From NCBI GenBank assembly GCA_019044685.2, contig JAGTXX020000015.1, positions 1,984,001 through 2,048,000 on the forward strand: a stretch of 64,000 nucleotides of DNA. The letters run 5' to 3'. The position numbers were made by a program, and so were the translations under genes. The notes beneath the pieces are model-generated. The model had not been told where the DNA came from, did not search any database, and worked only from the letters and a program-made list of their open reading frames with translations. This stretch comes from Nannochloris sp. 'desiccata' (taxonomy: Eukaryota > Chlorophyta > Trebouxiophyceae > Chlorellales > Chlorellaceae). Below, one piece after another: positions 46,990 through 57,951 of this stretch (position 1 is the first letter of the stretch; every line of letters begins with the position of its first letter).

Positions 46990-48603
46990 ATGAATAGTGC
47001 CCCTTCGCCTTCTTATGGGGATGTCCCCCCGAACCCATCATCGCTTTCCCAAGATAGTGCAGATGATGTGTTCTTAGCAGGTCCTCACCAGCCCACAAGA
47101 GCGCAGGCCAGGTTAAGCATTGACAAGGTATGAACTTTTCCCTGTGCAGTAGGGTGCAAAACAGCTGGTATGCACCCCTTATATCGTTAGTAAAGGACTC
47201 ATCTATATGTATGAGCTGAAATTGGCGTTGGTCTGGCTGCTAATATGCTTTTTGTCTTCCATCTGATCCTCTTGTAGAAATCGAGGCCCCTTGCAGCCAG
47301 AGTAGCTCCAATGAAGCCATCTATGAAGCGTCACCGCTGTCCCACCCCACAGGTTAGTCATCTTATGCGCCCTGATCGCCCCTTTTGGGTCTTAGGCTGC
47401 CCCTTCCCCTTCCCTCTCGATTCAATTTTTTGTCAGCATTTGGCAAGACTCACCAAAAGAACCTCTCCCACAAATCTGCAGGCAACCCATTCACAAGAAG
47501 AGGATGATGAGTGTTTGGCGGTAGAGTCGCCATCCCTGACCCGCCCTAGCTCTTCTTGCGCAACGCAGATCGCAATCAATCAACCCAGTCTTCTGAGGGC
47601 CACCCCTTCTCTCCAGAGCTTCTCTTTTCGCTCCTGCTCCGAGTCTGGTGGCATCCTTTCTGGGTCTGATAGCACGACCGCCACGGATCTCGAAGGATCT
47701 GCGCAGTCTCCTCGCCGTCGTAGCCCTACCCCCCACAACAACAACACTGCCACCCCTTCTGTTGCGGGCGACACTTTTGACCCTGAACTGGTTCGTCTTT
47801 TCCAGGTTTTACGTGCCTCTGAAGCTTCTTCCTCCATCAATTCTAACTATTTGAGCACCAACCATAGCCCCGCTCACGTTTCCAACAACGCCTTTATTGA
47901 TGCCACTATACGTTCCATGTGCGTTTCCTGGATGGTTGAAGTTGCTGCAGAATTTGAACTTTCTCAGCACACTTTGCACCTTTCTATAGCTTCATTGGAT
48001 CGATTCCTATCCACAACCCGTGCTGTGCCCCGCTCCCAATTACAGCTCATTGCTGTCGCCTGTCTCCTTGTTGCCGCCAAGCACGAGGAAGAGATGCACC
48101 CATCTGTCGCTGATCTTGCAGCAATGGCTGCACACAGCTTCACAGCTGAAGACCTCCTCCGTATGGAAGCATTACTCCTTACTAGCCTTAAATTCTGCCT
48201 TGCCCCGCCCACTTCTTACACCTTCCTCTCTGTATTCAAAGGCTTGTTTTCCCTCCGCCCACAAGTTTTTTCTCTGGCTGCCTACTACCTTGAAATATCA
48301 ATGATGGAGTATTCCTTATTGAAAATCTCTCCTTCTTTACTTGCAGCTGGAGCAGTTGTCCTTGCTGCAGGCCACTATGGTGATGGTGTGGTGTTACGTG
48401 CTCTAGGCAAGCTTATTCCTGGCATTAATATTCAAGTTGGGCCATGCCTCGGCTCATTGCAGCGTGTCGCAGAAACTGTCAGGCAGGTGTCTACTACTGC
48501 AACGGGCCATACTATCTATGCCCCCGTAGTGGATAAATTCCAATCTGAGGTATGGCATAGAGCTGCTCTTGTAGCGATGCAGTACAGTAAATCTGCTTTC
48601 TAA
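46990..48603 (+). CDS. Cyclin, A/B-like
   Basis: Exons 46990-47127, 47278-47352 and 47482-48603, all in phase 0, give 444 residues. The first 180 residues are Ser/Pro/Thr-rich and disordered. The cyclin N box reads IRSMCVSWMVEVAAEFELSQ, then LHLSIASLDRFLSTTRAVPR and LQLIAVACLLVAAKHEEEMH, close to A/B-type cyclins (the M-x-x-W-x-V-E-V and DRFLS patterns). A C-terminal cyclin fold follows (LAPPTSYTFLSVFKGLFSL onward). No clear destruction box (RxxLxxIxN) is seen; RARLSIDK is a weak candidate near residue 40. Role: CDK regulatory subunit in the cell cycle. Intron 2 (129 bp) is a multiple of three with no stop. Confidence 0.85.
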
Positions 48604-49093
48604 GTTACACCAAGAAGAATATTTTGTATAAGTTTTTGTGTTGTTAGTAGCGTTTGACGATGATGAGATGGCTTAATAAGAGCCCCTTGACTTCTTTTTT
48701 AGGTTGTTATATAGTATAAATAACAACAGATTTAGCTTATTAATAACGTTTCGAGGGTGTTTCTTTGTTTCTGAGAAGGAAAGAGATAAAGAAAGAAACA
48801 AAATAGAGGAAGACTTCTGAGCGTCTGAAGCCAAAGAAAAATAAAATGAACAAAGGAGATATATAGAGCAAATGCCAAAATCTTCCAGGCCATTCTATAG
48901 CTGAATTTTGACCCCTCCGTTCAGCCGTCTCTTCTTCTTCTTCTTTCTTTTTCTCTGCTTTTTGTGTTGACCTCTTACTTCCCTCTCCGACTTCTACTTA
49001 GAGATCTGACTCACCCCTTCTTTGCGTCGTTAACACTTGAGAATAATGCTTTGTCGTCACTTTTCCGGCTGATATTCTTGATAACAGGACCGC
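48604..49093. other. Cyclin 3' flank up to the transposon insertion site
   Basis: 490 bp with pyrimidine-rich stretches near 48926-48962. No gene was recognised. It ends at the left target-site duplication of the transposon. Confidence 0.5.
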
Positions 49094-49100
49094 TTTTATC
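49094..49100 (+). repeat. Left target-site duplication of the KDZ element
   Basis: TTTTATC directly abuts the left terminal repeat and is repeated exactly after the right terminal repeat. Confidence 0.85.
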
Positions 49101-49160
49101 CAGGTAAAGCTACCGTTTAATATCATATCAGGAGGGGGAGCTCAGCTCACCCTATTAGGG
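49101..49160 (+). repeat. Left terminal inverted repeat (60 bp)
   Basis: Starts CAGGTAAAGCTACCGTTTAA and ends CCTATTAGGG; matches the reverse complement of 55910-55969 at 59 of 60 positions. Confidence 0.93.
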
Positions 49161-49270
49161 CAAGTTCTTGAGAATTTTTCTTTAAACTTAGTTCTTTTCA
49201 ATTGCATTTGTTTACAATTGTAAATAAACTTGTTTAGTTCGCATTACTTGCATCCTACAAGCTTGAAACT

Positions 49271-52200
49271 ATGTCAGACCTGGATGATGATGTTCCACTT
49301 GATCCCCAAGTAGCTGCGGAACAGCTCGCAAAAATAGCAGTAGCAGAAGCTGCTGCTGCTTTGGAACGCAAAAGGCTTTGCAGTGCTTTTAATAAAGCCA
49401 AGAAATCGTTCCAGAACCGAGCCGGGAGGTTGAGTAGACATACATTCATCGTGGGCAAAGTGAAAGGTATATCAGTGTCCGGCACGGATGTCCTCACACT
49501 ACAGCTTTCAACGAAACGCTTGCGATGCGTATTGTTGAAGTTTGCACCAGGCAGGATGAGGCGAGTCTCAGTGGGAAGAAGACAGTTGTGAAGATGAGGA
49601 AGCAGAAGACGCCACAGGGTGGCGCAGGGTTGGATGAAACCCTGCAGTACGCGCTGGAGGAGGGTTGGCTGAGTACCCAGCAGGTGAAAAAGATGTATGA
49701 GATCTCGGAGATCCTCGGCGCGAAGTACACGGTGGAAGGTAAGCAAGTTGTATTTGAACTCCTTTTTAATTCCGACAATGTTGAATGCTTGATACTGATG
49801 TTTCTTACTAAATTTTTTGTAGGCAAGAGCAAATTGAGGAGACTAAACAGGTCCTCCCATACCACGTATCGCCGTAATCATGCAGACTCTGATACTGATT
49901 CGAGCGATTCCGATTCAGACAGCGATGACGATGACCCTGCCCCGAGACGTCCGACAATCAGGCGTCGTAATGCTAGCACAGCACGAAGCAACGCTGAAGA
50001 CGAAGAGCCAGCGGAAGAAGGTGCAGCAACTGATCTGGCTCAAAGTGCCGGCGTCTTCCCTGACGGTGGATCGATTTCTGAAGGATTCCTTCCTGAAGAA
50101 GGAGGTGAACTTGCTGCAGCAATAGTGGCGCCCTCGGCAAGGGGCATTGCTAATGCTGAGCAGGCTGGTTCTGTTGCCCTGCCATTGTCTGCAGTAGGAG
50201 AGCCACCTGTGCAATCCAAAGAAGCTTCTCAGGATTCTATGGCTGAGATAGCTGCAGCTGGTGCTGGTCTTCGTTCAGATGCTCTGCCAGCGCCTCGGAT
50301 TGTTCCCCGTCTTCCCGTTGAAGATCTTGGTCCAGAATTGCAACAGGACGTTGCAGTCACCACTGAAGCAGTTGGGAATGCACGGAAACGGTAGGAAATA
50401 CCCGCATGCTTTTGAATAAACCAACATTTCCCTTACTTTAATTTTCAAACAAATAATAAGCTTTGCTCCTTGATTATTATTAAATTGTAGGCGGCCAAAG
50501 AGGACGCATGAAGATGTGTTAACTGGTGAAGAGCTTGAGAAGACGCTCGATGGCATTGATGCACCTAATAGACATGCTGGTCCTGCTCCTGTTCAAGACA
50601 ATGCGTGAGTTCTTAATTACCCCTTCTATTATCTCCTTCGTTTTTCTTTCTTCCTCTTTCTTTTTTTAATTAAACCTTTCACGGCGCCCTCCCCTTTATG
50701 CAGGAACCCCAATCGACGCAAAAAGCAACCTCAACTGGAGCTTACCACTGAAGAGGTGAGTTTAAACTATTTTTAAAGGTTATCTATGTTTTCCTTCACT
50801 TTTTCATTGAACTCTTGACATTTGTGGAAGGAGTTGAGGCGGATATGATTGCCGCTCCGTCTCAACCATGCCTTGACCACTACTTTTTCTCTTTTTATTG
50901 CTTTTTTCTACTTTTAAAATGAGTGTTTTCTTTTAGTTATGGCTGTTGGCGTGTTTCCTGAAAGTTTCTTACGTTTTTGAGTTTTTGCTTTTTCAACGCT
51001 CATGCCTTGGCGGGCCCCATTAGAAGGGCTCAGATGCCCAACTGCTTTGGAAGTCACCTCCTCCAAATCCCTTTATTTTGCCTTCCTACACTATTTTGAT
51101 GCTGTAGACTCCATTTATGTTGTTGTTTTCTTCAAATTCGTGGTGGTTGTGGAAGGAGTTAGAGGAGATGTGATTGCCGCTCCGTCTCAACCATGCCTTG
51201 ACCACTACTTTTTCTCTTTTTATTGCTTTTTTCTCCTTTTAAAATGAGTGTATTCTTTTAGTTATGTCTGTTGGCGTGTTTCCTGAAAGTTTCTTACGTT
51301 TTTGAGTTTTTGCTTTTTCAACGCTCATGCCTTGGCGGCCCCATTAGAAGGGCTCAGATGCCCAACTGCTTTGGAAGTCACCTCCTCCAAATCCCTTTAT
51401 TTTGCCTTCCTACACTATTTTGATGCTGTAGACTCCATTTATGTTGTTGTTTTCTTCAAATTCGTGGTGGTTGTGGAAGGAGTTAGAGGAGATGTGATTG
51501 CCGCCTTTCGATGTTGAGACTCTACTTTTTCTATCTTGACTTTTACAATTATTACTACTCCGAATAACCCTATCACTTAATTATTACTTCCAGGTGAAGA
51601 TATTTGGGGGTATTATTGAGAAATGCCACAAGGAAGCTTTCCTTGCCTCCGGTGGTAAACAACCAACGGGGTATGCCGCTACCGCCTTGGAAAGTATTTG
51701 GAAACATTACAACGTCGATACACACCCTGAAGACCATGAAAGAGTAAAGGTTATTGTGCTCTCAGATGCATGGATACGCAATAATTTAAAGCGGTTCTTC
51801 GGAAAGGATTTTAATGGGCGGAATGGTAAGGATTCCTAAATTATTTTCCCATGTTGTCGTTCACTGTTGCTAGCATTTTGTTTATTTTCTTCAGTTTGAA
51901 ACTCATTTGTGTTACTTTTATCGTATCAACCTTTGCAGATTTCAAGCATGTTAAAGATTTCATCGCTGCTGAAGAGGTTAAAAGATCAGAGCATAGCGTT
52001 GCTTTGCAAGTGGAAGCTGGTCTTGGTTTGGGGGCTCCGGGATATAAAGCCACAGGTCAAGCATGTTTCGAATGGATCGAAAACTTAAAGCAAACGCATT
52101 TGAAAGTGGACAATGCTGGTGTATACACATGCACCTCGAATGCAATAACTGAAAATCAAGTGACCAAGTTGTATGATCGCGTCCAGAAAGTTTGGCTGAA

Positions 52201-52297
52201 GGAACATGGAAATAATTCGTCTTATGTTCAAAAATTCAATAGTTTCTTAATTATCCTTCACAATCTGCATCGTAATATGAAGCCATCATCTATTTAG
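49271..52297 (+). CDS. Transposon accessory protein of unknown function
   Basis: Model: exons 49271-49466, 49505-49738, 49823-50390, 50491-50604, 50704-50755, 51594-51825 and 51939-52297; all junctions hold frame, giving 584 residues. The first intron would be only 38 bp; without it the first frame stops at 49591. I do not recognise the protein. The N-terminus is helical and Ala/Lys/Arg-rich (AAALERKRLCSAFNKAKK). The middle has an acidic Asp/Ser run (HADSDTDSSDSDSDSDDDD) beside basic patches (RRPTIRRRN, KRRPKRTHEDVL), suggesting a nuclear, nucleic-acid or chromatin-binding linker. The last two exons (about 389-584) look folded: GGIIEKCHKEAFLASGGKQP, VKVIVLSDAWIRNNLKRFFG and GYKATGQACFEWIENLK. 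It lies inside the element and converges on the transposase, so it probably acts in transposition or in controlling it. Confidence 0.6.
50823..51510 (+). repeat. Tandem repeat, 325-bp unit, about 2.1 copies, in an intron
   Basis: Copies begin TGTGGAAGGAGTT at 50823, 51148 and 51472 (spacing 325 and 324). The two full copies differ at only a few sites (for example GGCGGGCCCC against GGCGGCCCC); the third is a short partial copy. All lie in the 838-bp intron (50756-51593) of the transposon's plus-strand gene and account for its unusual length. Confidence 0.9.
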
Positions 52298-52581
52298 TCT
52301 ATTTCCAACTTTGTAACAACTCTGAATTTACAGCGCTCAATACCATCAAGCACTTCTGAGAACATAAAAATTTAAAGAACAAAATTTCTGCTTTGCTACT
52401 TGCCGCTCCATGCTCCTCTCTCTTTTATGCTTCAGCAAATTGCTCTTTTTGTTTTCATTTGGATATAAGCTTCATTACATTCTTGATTATTGATGATAAA
52501 CATAATTCAAGTATTGAGAATATACTATATACTAACATCTATACAGCTGCAACATTATTTGCACCATGGCTTCAAAGGGAA

Positions 52582-55500
52582 TCAGCTCATTCCACCGGCC
52601 AAGGAAGAACTTCTCAGAAACGGGTGAGATTTCTGAAATCTTTTCAAAGCATCATCTAAAATGCATTGCATGCGTTGTCGTTCTTTATGATATATGGCCA
52701 GTTTCCCTTGCAAAAATGCACGGTCAACAGGGGCTGCTGGAGGGTTGACTTCAATTTCAGAAGTGGCGGCCGCTGCTGCCTCGTCAGGCGCTGCTGGAAG
52801 TTCCGCTGTTGCAGGTCCTGCTGACGCTTCGAGAGATTCTACGTCGCTAATTTCCGTTAAAACAGCGTCCAATTGCACAATACGTTCTCCAAGATCGTCA
52901 ATAAATATCCTCCTCCAAACAATTGATAAGCCTTACAATTTCGTTACTAAGAATGCCGTCTTCTTTGTCCGTGCGCTTGAGCTGACACAAGGCCGTGCGA
53001 TATCTCATTCCATAATGCTGCTGGGCAGGTAAGTCACCATTAGATCCCGCTGATATTTGCCTCCAGGGAAACTTGCCATCCAGAACCTCCTTGAGGTGAG
53101 CATCAGAGACCATTGTAGGCAACGCGTCTGTGCCGTACACCGTCCAAGTGGCAACAACTGCTAAAACTTGCTGTATGTGGGCTCGCGCAGCCTGCAACCT
53201 CTTTTCAATCTTTTTTGCATTTTTACCGCTGTCATTACGCGCCTTTTCCAATAAGATCTGCTTCCTCTTAAACACCATCAGCTCCACTGAGCCCTGATAG
53301 CGCACAATGACATTGGTCCTCAACTCCGCCAAGCCCGCAGCAAATTCTGGAGAGCTCGCTTGCCAGTGATTTCCAGGCAAAATCCCTAATTTAACAGTTG
53401 CAGCGTCTAGATATTTCTCTAAACGCCGTTTCTCTGCAGCATCGGTTGCTCTTTTGTGGAGATGAATGCCAGCATTGCCGGGGAGATGCAAGGGAAACGC
53501 AGCTTTGTGGACGAGAAGACCATTGTGAGAGTCCATTTGCAGTCTTGCCTCGACATATTTAGCAGCATCACTCAAGCTAGTAGCATTCTCTCCCTCCAAT
53601 TGAGTCAAGACCTGCAACGCTGCATCGCAGTCGTGGACGCCATTCTGAGCTGCCTCACGTTTTAAAGCCTCCAACTCTTTCCTACAACTTTCTGCACAAC
53701 GAGAACAGATAGCATCAAGTAAATAAGAGAGAAACAAATAAAGCAACCCTAACAAATACAAACTTCAAATAGTTATTTACCTTTCTTTTTCTTATTTCTG
53801 TCGAGCTTCTTTTCCAGCATAAGTGGAAAACCCTGCTGCTTTTGACGAGTGAGAAGCAAATACATTCTATTCAGCCCATCCCACCATTGCCTTGGAGACA
53901 TATATCGAGCTCTTTTGCACCAAGCTTTAATAATAGCCCACCAACTTTCTGTTTGCTCCCCAACGCGACGACCCGTGCCCTCTTGGTAAAGACCACTAAA
54001 TTTCAACTGGCAAGTTAAATCGTGGTCAAAAGCGTGCATCCACGGCAGCAACAACTTGATGTTGGTGACTTCTGGGGGAAGGATTCCTGCCTCTGTGAGA
54101 TCTTGTAGGAGAAGCTTTAGCCTACCATGATAGCGACACATCAAATCTAAATATATAGCATCAATTTCGGGCCTATTGGTCAAAAACTCTCTAAATGCAG
54201 CGTCATAATAGGCGTGCTGCTCTGGCGCAGGCATTGCAATAGTGCATCCAAGTGCTGGAATATTGTGAGAGCATACAATTGATACTACGCCACAATGATC
54301 AAGGTCTGCACGGTTAAAGAAAGAAATTTCTCGGTTGCAAGAGAGCGCTGTCGTGCAAGGGGGGAGCACACCACTGTGAGACATATCCGCCTCCTCTACC
54401 CGTTGCGCCAGCCGTGCCGCCTCATCTCTTTCAAAATTTCTATCCAAATTTGTCATATCCAAAATCCTGCGTGCGGGATTTGCTAAATATGAAGAGGTTG
54501 TGGGTTTCAAGTGGCGTGTTGCCATTCCAGCAGATGCGAACCTATTTGCAGCATTCATGCCGTCTGCTGCAATTGCTACATTAGCTGGAGGCACAGAGGT
54601 TGTCCCTACAAATAGAAATCAGCAAGCAGATGGATTAGTAATAAAGACAATTATATAAAAGGCAGAACAGTGCAATAAAGTCAAATGTTTCTTTTGAATA
54701 GAACCTGCAGGGAATATCGAACGAAAGAATCAAGGACGACATCTTACCATTACGTAGCTTCTCCCTTGCAGAGTAGGCACATACTAGACATTCAACCAAA
54801 GGATCGCTTGTTATTTTTCTGGGTCTTCCTACTTCAGAATCTATTTTACCAAATTCCATCGCTGCCGTGATCAGGTTGGAAGCCTTCAGGGGACCAGCGA
54901 CTATCTTGTCACCCGTCAAACTGTTCACAAGATCACACCCTTCAGGCTGATACTGGCGTTCCACGCCAGCCATTGCATGGCAATATGCTGCAAAAGATCA
55001 AATAATTAGTAAAGTAAGAAAACTGGGGCAATTAACGGAGGAAAACAGGGGATTTTCTTGGCAATATCAGAAAAAGTTGGAGGGAACGAGGAAATATTGG
55101 GCGGCAAAAAAGAAATTTGTATATTTGAATTTGAAGGAAGAAGGTTTGATTGAAAGAAGGAGGATAAACAGGACATACCATCAGCTGCAAGCCCATTTCG
55201 ATAATGGACATCTTCAAAAAATTGAATACTCTTCAAAGGAATCCAAGTTTCACACTCTTCTGTGGGAGTTGTTGCCGCGCAATCAACGTCAAAAGGATGC
55301 ACAGTGACAATGTAGTTGCAACAGGAACAAGAGTAAGAATCAACTTTCAGGATAAATCTATGGCCAAAGTCATGAACAACAACATGCCGAGTTTTCCGAA
55401 ATGCCAAAGAAGATGCTCCAGGGCTGAACAAAGTTCTGACACAGCGGTGCGCCTCCCGCTCCAGAATCAATGCCTGATCAACCTGAGCCTGGTAGGTTTT

Positions 55501-55785
55501 CGCAATGCAATCATGGAGCTCCTTCCTAAATTTATATCTTCTAGGGGTTGATTCCACATAGCGCCTCTCATTCGCCAATTTATCCTGCTGCCACCGAGCA
55601 GCTTCCCTGCTGATCTTTTCAGCATGAACGGTCTCTTCATCAAGATTCCTTGGCGTGGGGGCAGAATAGGAACGCTCTGTCGTTCTAGACTTCTTATGAT
55701 GTCGAGAACTTAAAGAAGACGCGTTGCCTTTGTGGTTCCGCTGACGCTGTGGTCCTCTCTCAGCTGGAGCTAATTGGAAATTCAT
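52582..55785 (-). CDS. KDZ transposase with one apparent frameshift near the C-terminus
   Basis: Exons 55785-55179, 54987-54748, 54605-53781 and 53691 onward give 821 residues before a stop at 52898; a shift of one base at about 52900 (in ATTTATTG) opens the next frame to 52582, about 100 more residues. Domains: a basic N-terminus; a cysteine cluster (YSCSCCNYIVTVHPFDVDC); ECLVCAYS; IAADGMNAANRF; the core with SIVCSHNIPALGC, AIYLDLMCRYHGRL, LLPWMHAFDHDLTCQLKFSG and LYQEGTGRRVGEQTESWWA; then a coiled-coil-rich C-terminal half (KRRLEKYLDAATVKLG, ARNDSGKNAKKIEKRL). This follows the known order in KDZ transposases, in which the conserved Asp, His/Cys and GE-x-x-E residues form the RNase-H-like catalytic core. 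The frame after the shift (DDLGERIVQLDAVLTEI) reads as a natural continuation, so the shift looks recent or is an assembly error. Confidence 0.75.
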
Positions 55786-55909
55786 CGATAATCTTTTAAG
55801 CCGTTCGCATGATGAAGTCTTTCAGTAGCACCATATTTACATCTTCATACATATATTAAAAAAAAGTGTGAAAGATTAGAGGATTTGGCGACATTATTGC
55901 AGGAAGCCT

Positions 55910-55969
55910 CCCTAATAGGGCGAGCTGAGCTCCCCCTCCTGATATGATATTAAACGGTAGCTTTACCTG
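55910..55969 (-). repeat. Right terminal inverted repeat (60 bp)
   Basis: Reverse complement of the left repeat with one difference (GCTCGCCC here, GCTCACCC at the left). Confidence 0.93.
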
Positions 55970-55976
55970 TTTTATC
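55970..55976 (+). repeat. Right target-site duplication of the KDZ element
   Basis: TTTTATC, identical to 49094-49100. Confidence 0.85.
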
Positions 55977-56862
55977 AAGAAAATCAAAAAAACCCAATTC
56001 GTGTCCTGTCTTTTTATTATATTCTGCAAAAGGGAGCAAGTTTGCTGCTTTTTTCTTTTTTTCTTCTTTTCATACCTTCTTTCGTCTCTCTTTTTATCAA
56101 GTACAACCTCAAGCTGCAGCAACATCAATTGCTGTCAACCCCTTTCATCTTTCTTCCTTCTTTCTTCCTTCTTTTCTTTCTCGTTCGCTGAACTTTTCTC
56201 TTTAAATATACCTTTTCCCCGTCCTTGCAGGGACTTTTCTTTTCAATCGATCAAAACCTTTCTCTACTAATGCATGATGCGGTACTTCGCTTTCTGATGA
56301 TCTAGATTTCATTCTTCTTTTCCCTCAAGACTAATCAATTCTCCGCAATCGCAATCGAATTTTCCCAAACTTTTTCTTTTTGTCGCCCCTCCTTTAAATT
56401 TTATTTCTCCAAGCTACTGGGAATAGCGAGCGAGCTCCTTCTCTGATGTGTGGATGCCATTGCTATACAGTACCAGTAGTGTTACTACATTCCAATCATG
56501 TACTGGTTTTCTCTTTACTCAAATCAATGATATAAAGAATATGTTTGGGTAAAAGCTTTTTTTCTTTCTTCCTCTTTCTTCCCCCTTTGGGTCGGTTTGA
56601 TATCAATATACGATTTCTCGTATTTAGGGCACTTTTAAGTATTGATTAGAAGCAAATACATGCTGTATTTCACCTTCTTTTACGTAGCGCATTGATCTTC
56701 TGTACTAGTATCAAATTGTAAGAACCCAAGATGAAATCTATTTTTTATCTTTTACAATAGCGGGTTGTTTGTCAAAATTTAGTGCAGAGGGAGAGAAATT
56801 AAGTCAAACAGAAGAACTACAAAAACCTCCTAAATAGATTAATTAGATATTACTACCTAATT
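55977..56862. other. Intergenic, transposon to CAF1 3' end
   Basis: About 890 bp, strongly pyrimidine-rich on the plus strand at 56050-56230 and 56330-56400. No gene was recognised. Confidence 0.5.
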
Positions 56863-57951
56863 CTAATCATCTCTCATCAACTCATTATGTCCATCACTAC
56901 CCAATCCATACAACACGCCACAGTGAGCTTCCATCCCTTCGACGCCTTTGAAATACGTTTCCGCCAATCGAAGGAACGTCGCTGATGTGAGGAGAGAATC
57001 AGATCCTGCTTGATGCTGCGGTCCAATACGAGCTACATCCAAGGTTTCTGCCAGTTTACTTAACCCTCCGTGTAAATTATCACAGAATTTCATCAAATAT
57101 TTGATGTCGTACACAGTGGGGAAGAACAATTTGAGTAAATCGAAGAAATCTTGTTCTGTTGGGGGTAATGGAGCTGCAGTAAGGACTTTAAGAAGGTATC
57201 CGAAATCGTATCCAGAATGAAATGTAATCCATCGTACGTCTTCGTTCAGTACAACTCCAGAGACAGTGAGTAGTTCTCCAAACCGAGCTACATCAATGCC
57301 TCGGGCTTCATTTTGTGCAAAATCAATGCCACTCTGTTTGAGTAGCTCTATAGAATCACCAGCATACATGTCATCACACAGTCTGAATTCTCTGAAATTG
57401 AATTGCCACACGCAGACTTCGTTGTTTATGCGGGGGAGGTTGCCTTGAGCATCCGTAAACGTGAGACCAAGCTGGATGAGTTTGAGCATGTCCACATTGA
57501 GCCTGTAAAATATATATTTTTATTGGAAAAATAACAAGAGCTGGATAGTAATGGTAGTGGGAAAAGAAAAAAGGAAGAAGGGAGGTCATAAATAAAGTAA
57601 ATACCTGAGGGTTTGATAATGATATTCGCCGCTGTTTTTGAAATTGCCAACCGGTCGTGCCACCACCCCTGGGAATTCTGTATCCATCGCCAGGTAGGGA
57701 AACTCCTCAACTATGTCCCGGATAAGCTGTAGGAAAAGAATGATGTGGAAAATTTCGTTAGAAAAGAAAAATAGGTGCGACTTTGCTCAAAATCCTGGGG
57801 TTTGAAGGAAGGATCAATGGCAGAAGATCTAAAGGCTTACCTGCATTTCATCTTCCAAGTTATCCTCCCATACTTCCCTAACGCGCAGTGTATCACCATC
57901 TGGTGTTATTCCTGTTAGGCTGCCCTCTGCCGCAGCTGCTTTGCCTCCCAT
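56863..57951 (-). CDS. CAF1: CCR4-NOT deadenylase CAF1 (POP2/CNOT7)
   Basis: Exons 57951-57841, 57726-57605 and 57502-56863 give 290 residues, normal for the family. The DEDD nuclease motifs are all present: D52 and E54 in [11 protein letters not shown]177 in [11 protein letters not shown], and D246 in [10 protein letters not shown]. Other family blocks are [28 protein letters not shown], and [19 protein letters not shown]. Role: 3'-5' poly(A)-specific exonuclease of the CCR4-NOT complex, shortening mRNA tails in the cytoplasm. Exon 1 encodes a short Ala/Gly-rich N-terminus. No defect was seen. Confidence 0.96.

Larger units (their letters stand above)
49101..55969. mobile_element. KDZ-superfamily DNA transposon, 6,869 bp
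   Basis: The boundaries are set by a 60-bp terminal inverted repeat at each end, beginning CAGGTAAAGCTACCG, with only position 49 differing, and by a matching 7-bp duplication (TTTTATC) on both sides. Inside are two convergent multi-exon genes: a plus-strand gene of unknown function (49271-52297) and a minus-strand transposase (55785-52582). The transposase has a cysteine cluster near its start, a DGMN motif, an SHNI motif, a YLDLMC motif, and finally H-x(3)-H-x(3)-CQ followed by EGTGRRVGEQTESWWA. This order is characteristic of the Kyakuja-Dileera-Zisupton family. The near-identical ends and intact duplication suggest a fairly recent insertion. A 1-nt frameshift in the transposase may make this copy non-autonomous. 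Confidence 0.85.

Noticed and set aside
49271..49591. 106-residue frame taken as a separate transposon gene
   Set aside because: Its first 65 codons join in phase to the next exon if a 38-bp intron is removed; the rest reads as out-of-frame sequence.
51002..51517. Two similar 71-81-codon frames in the transposon intron
   Set aside because: They are the two copies of the 325-bp tandem repeat within an intron, not genes.
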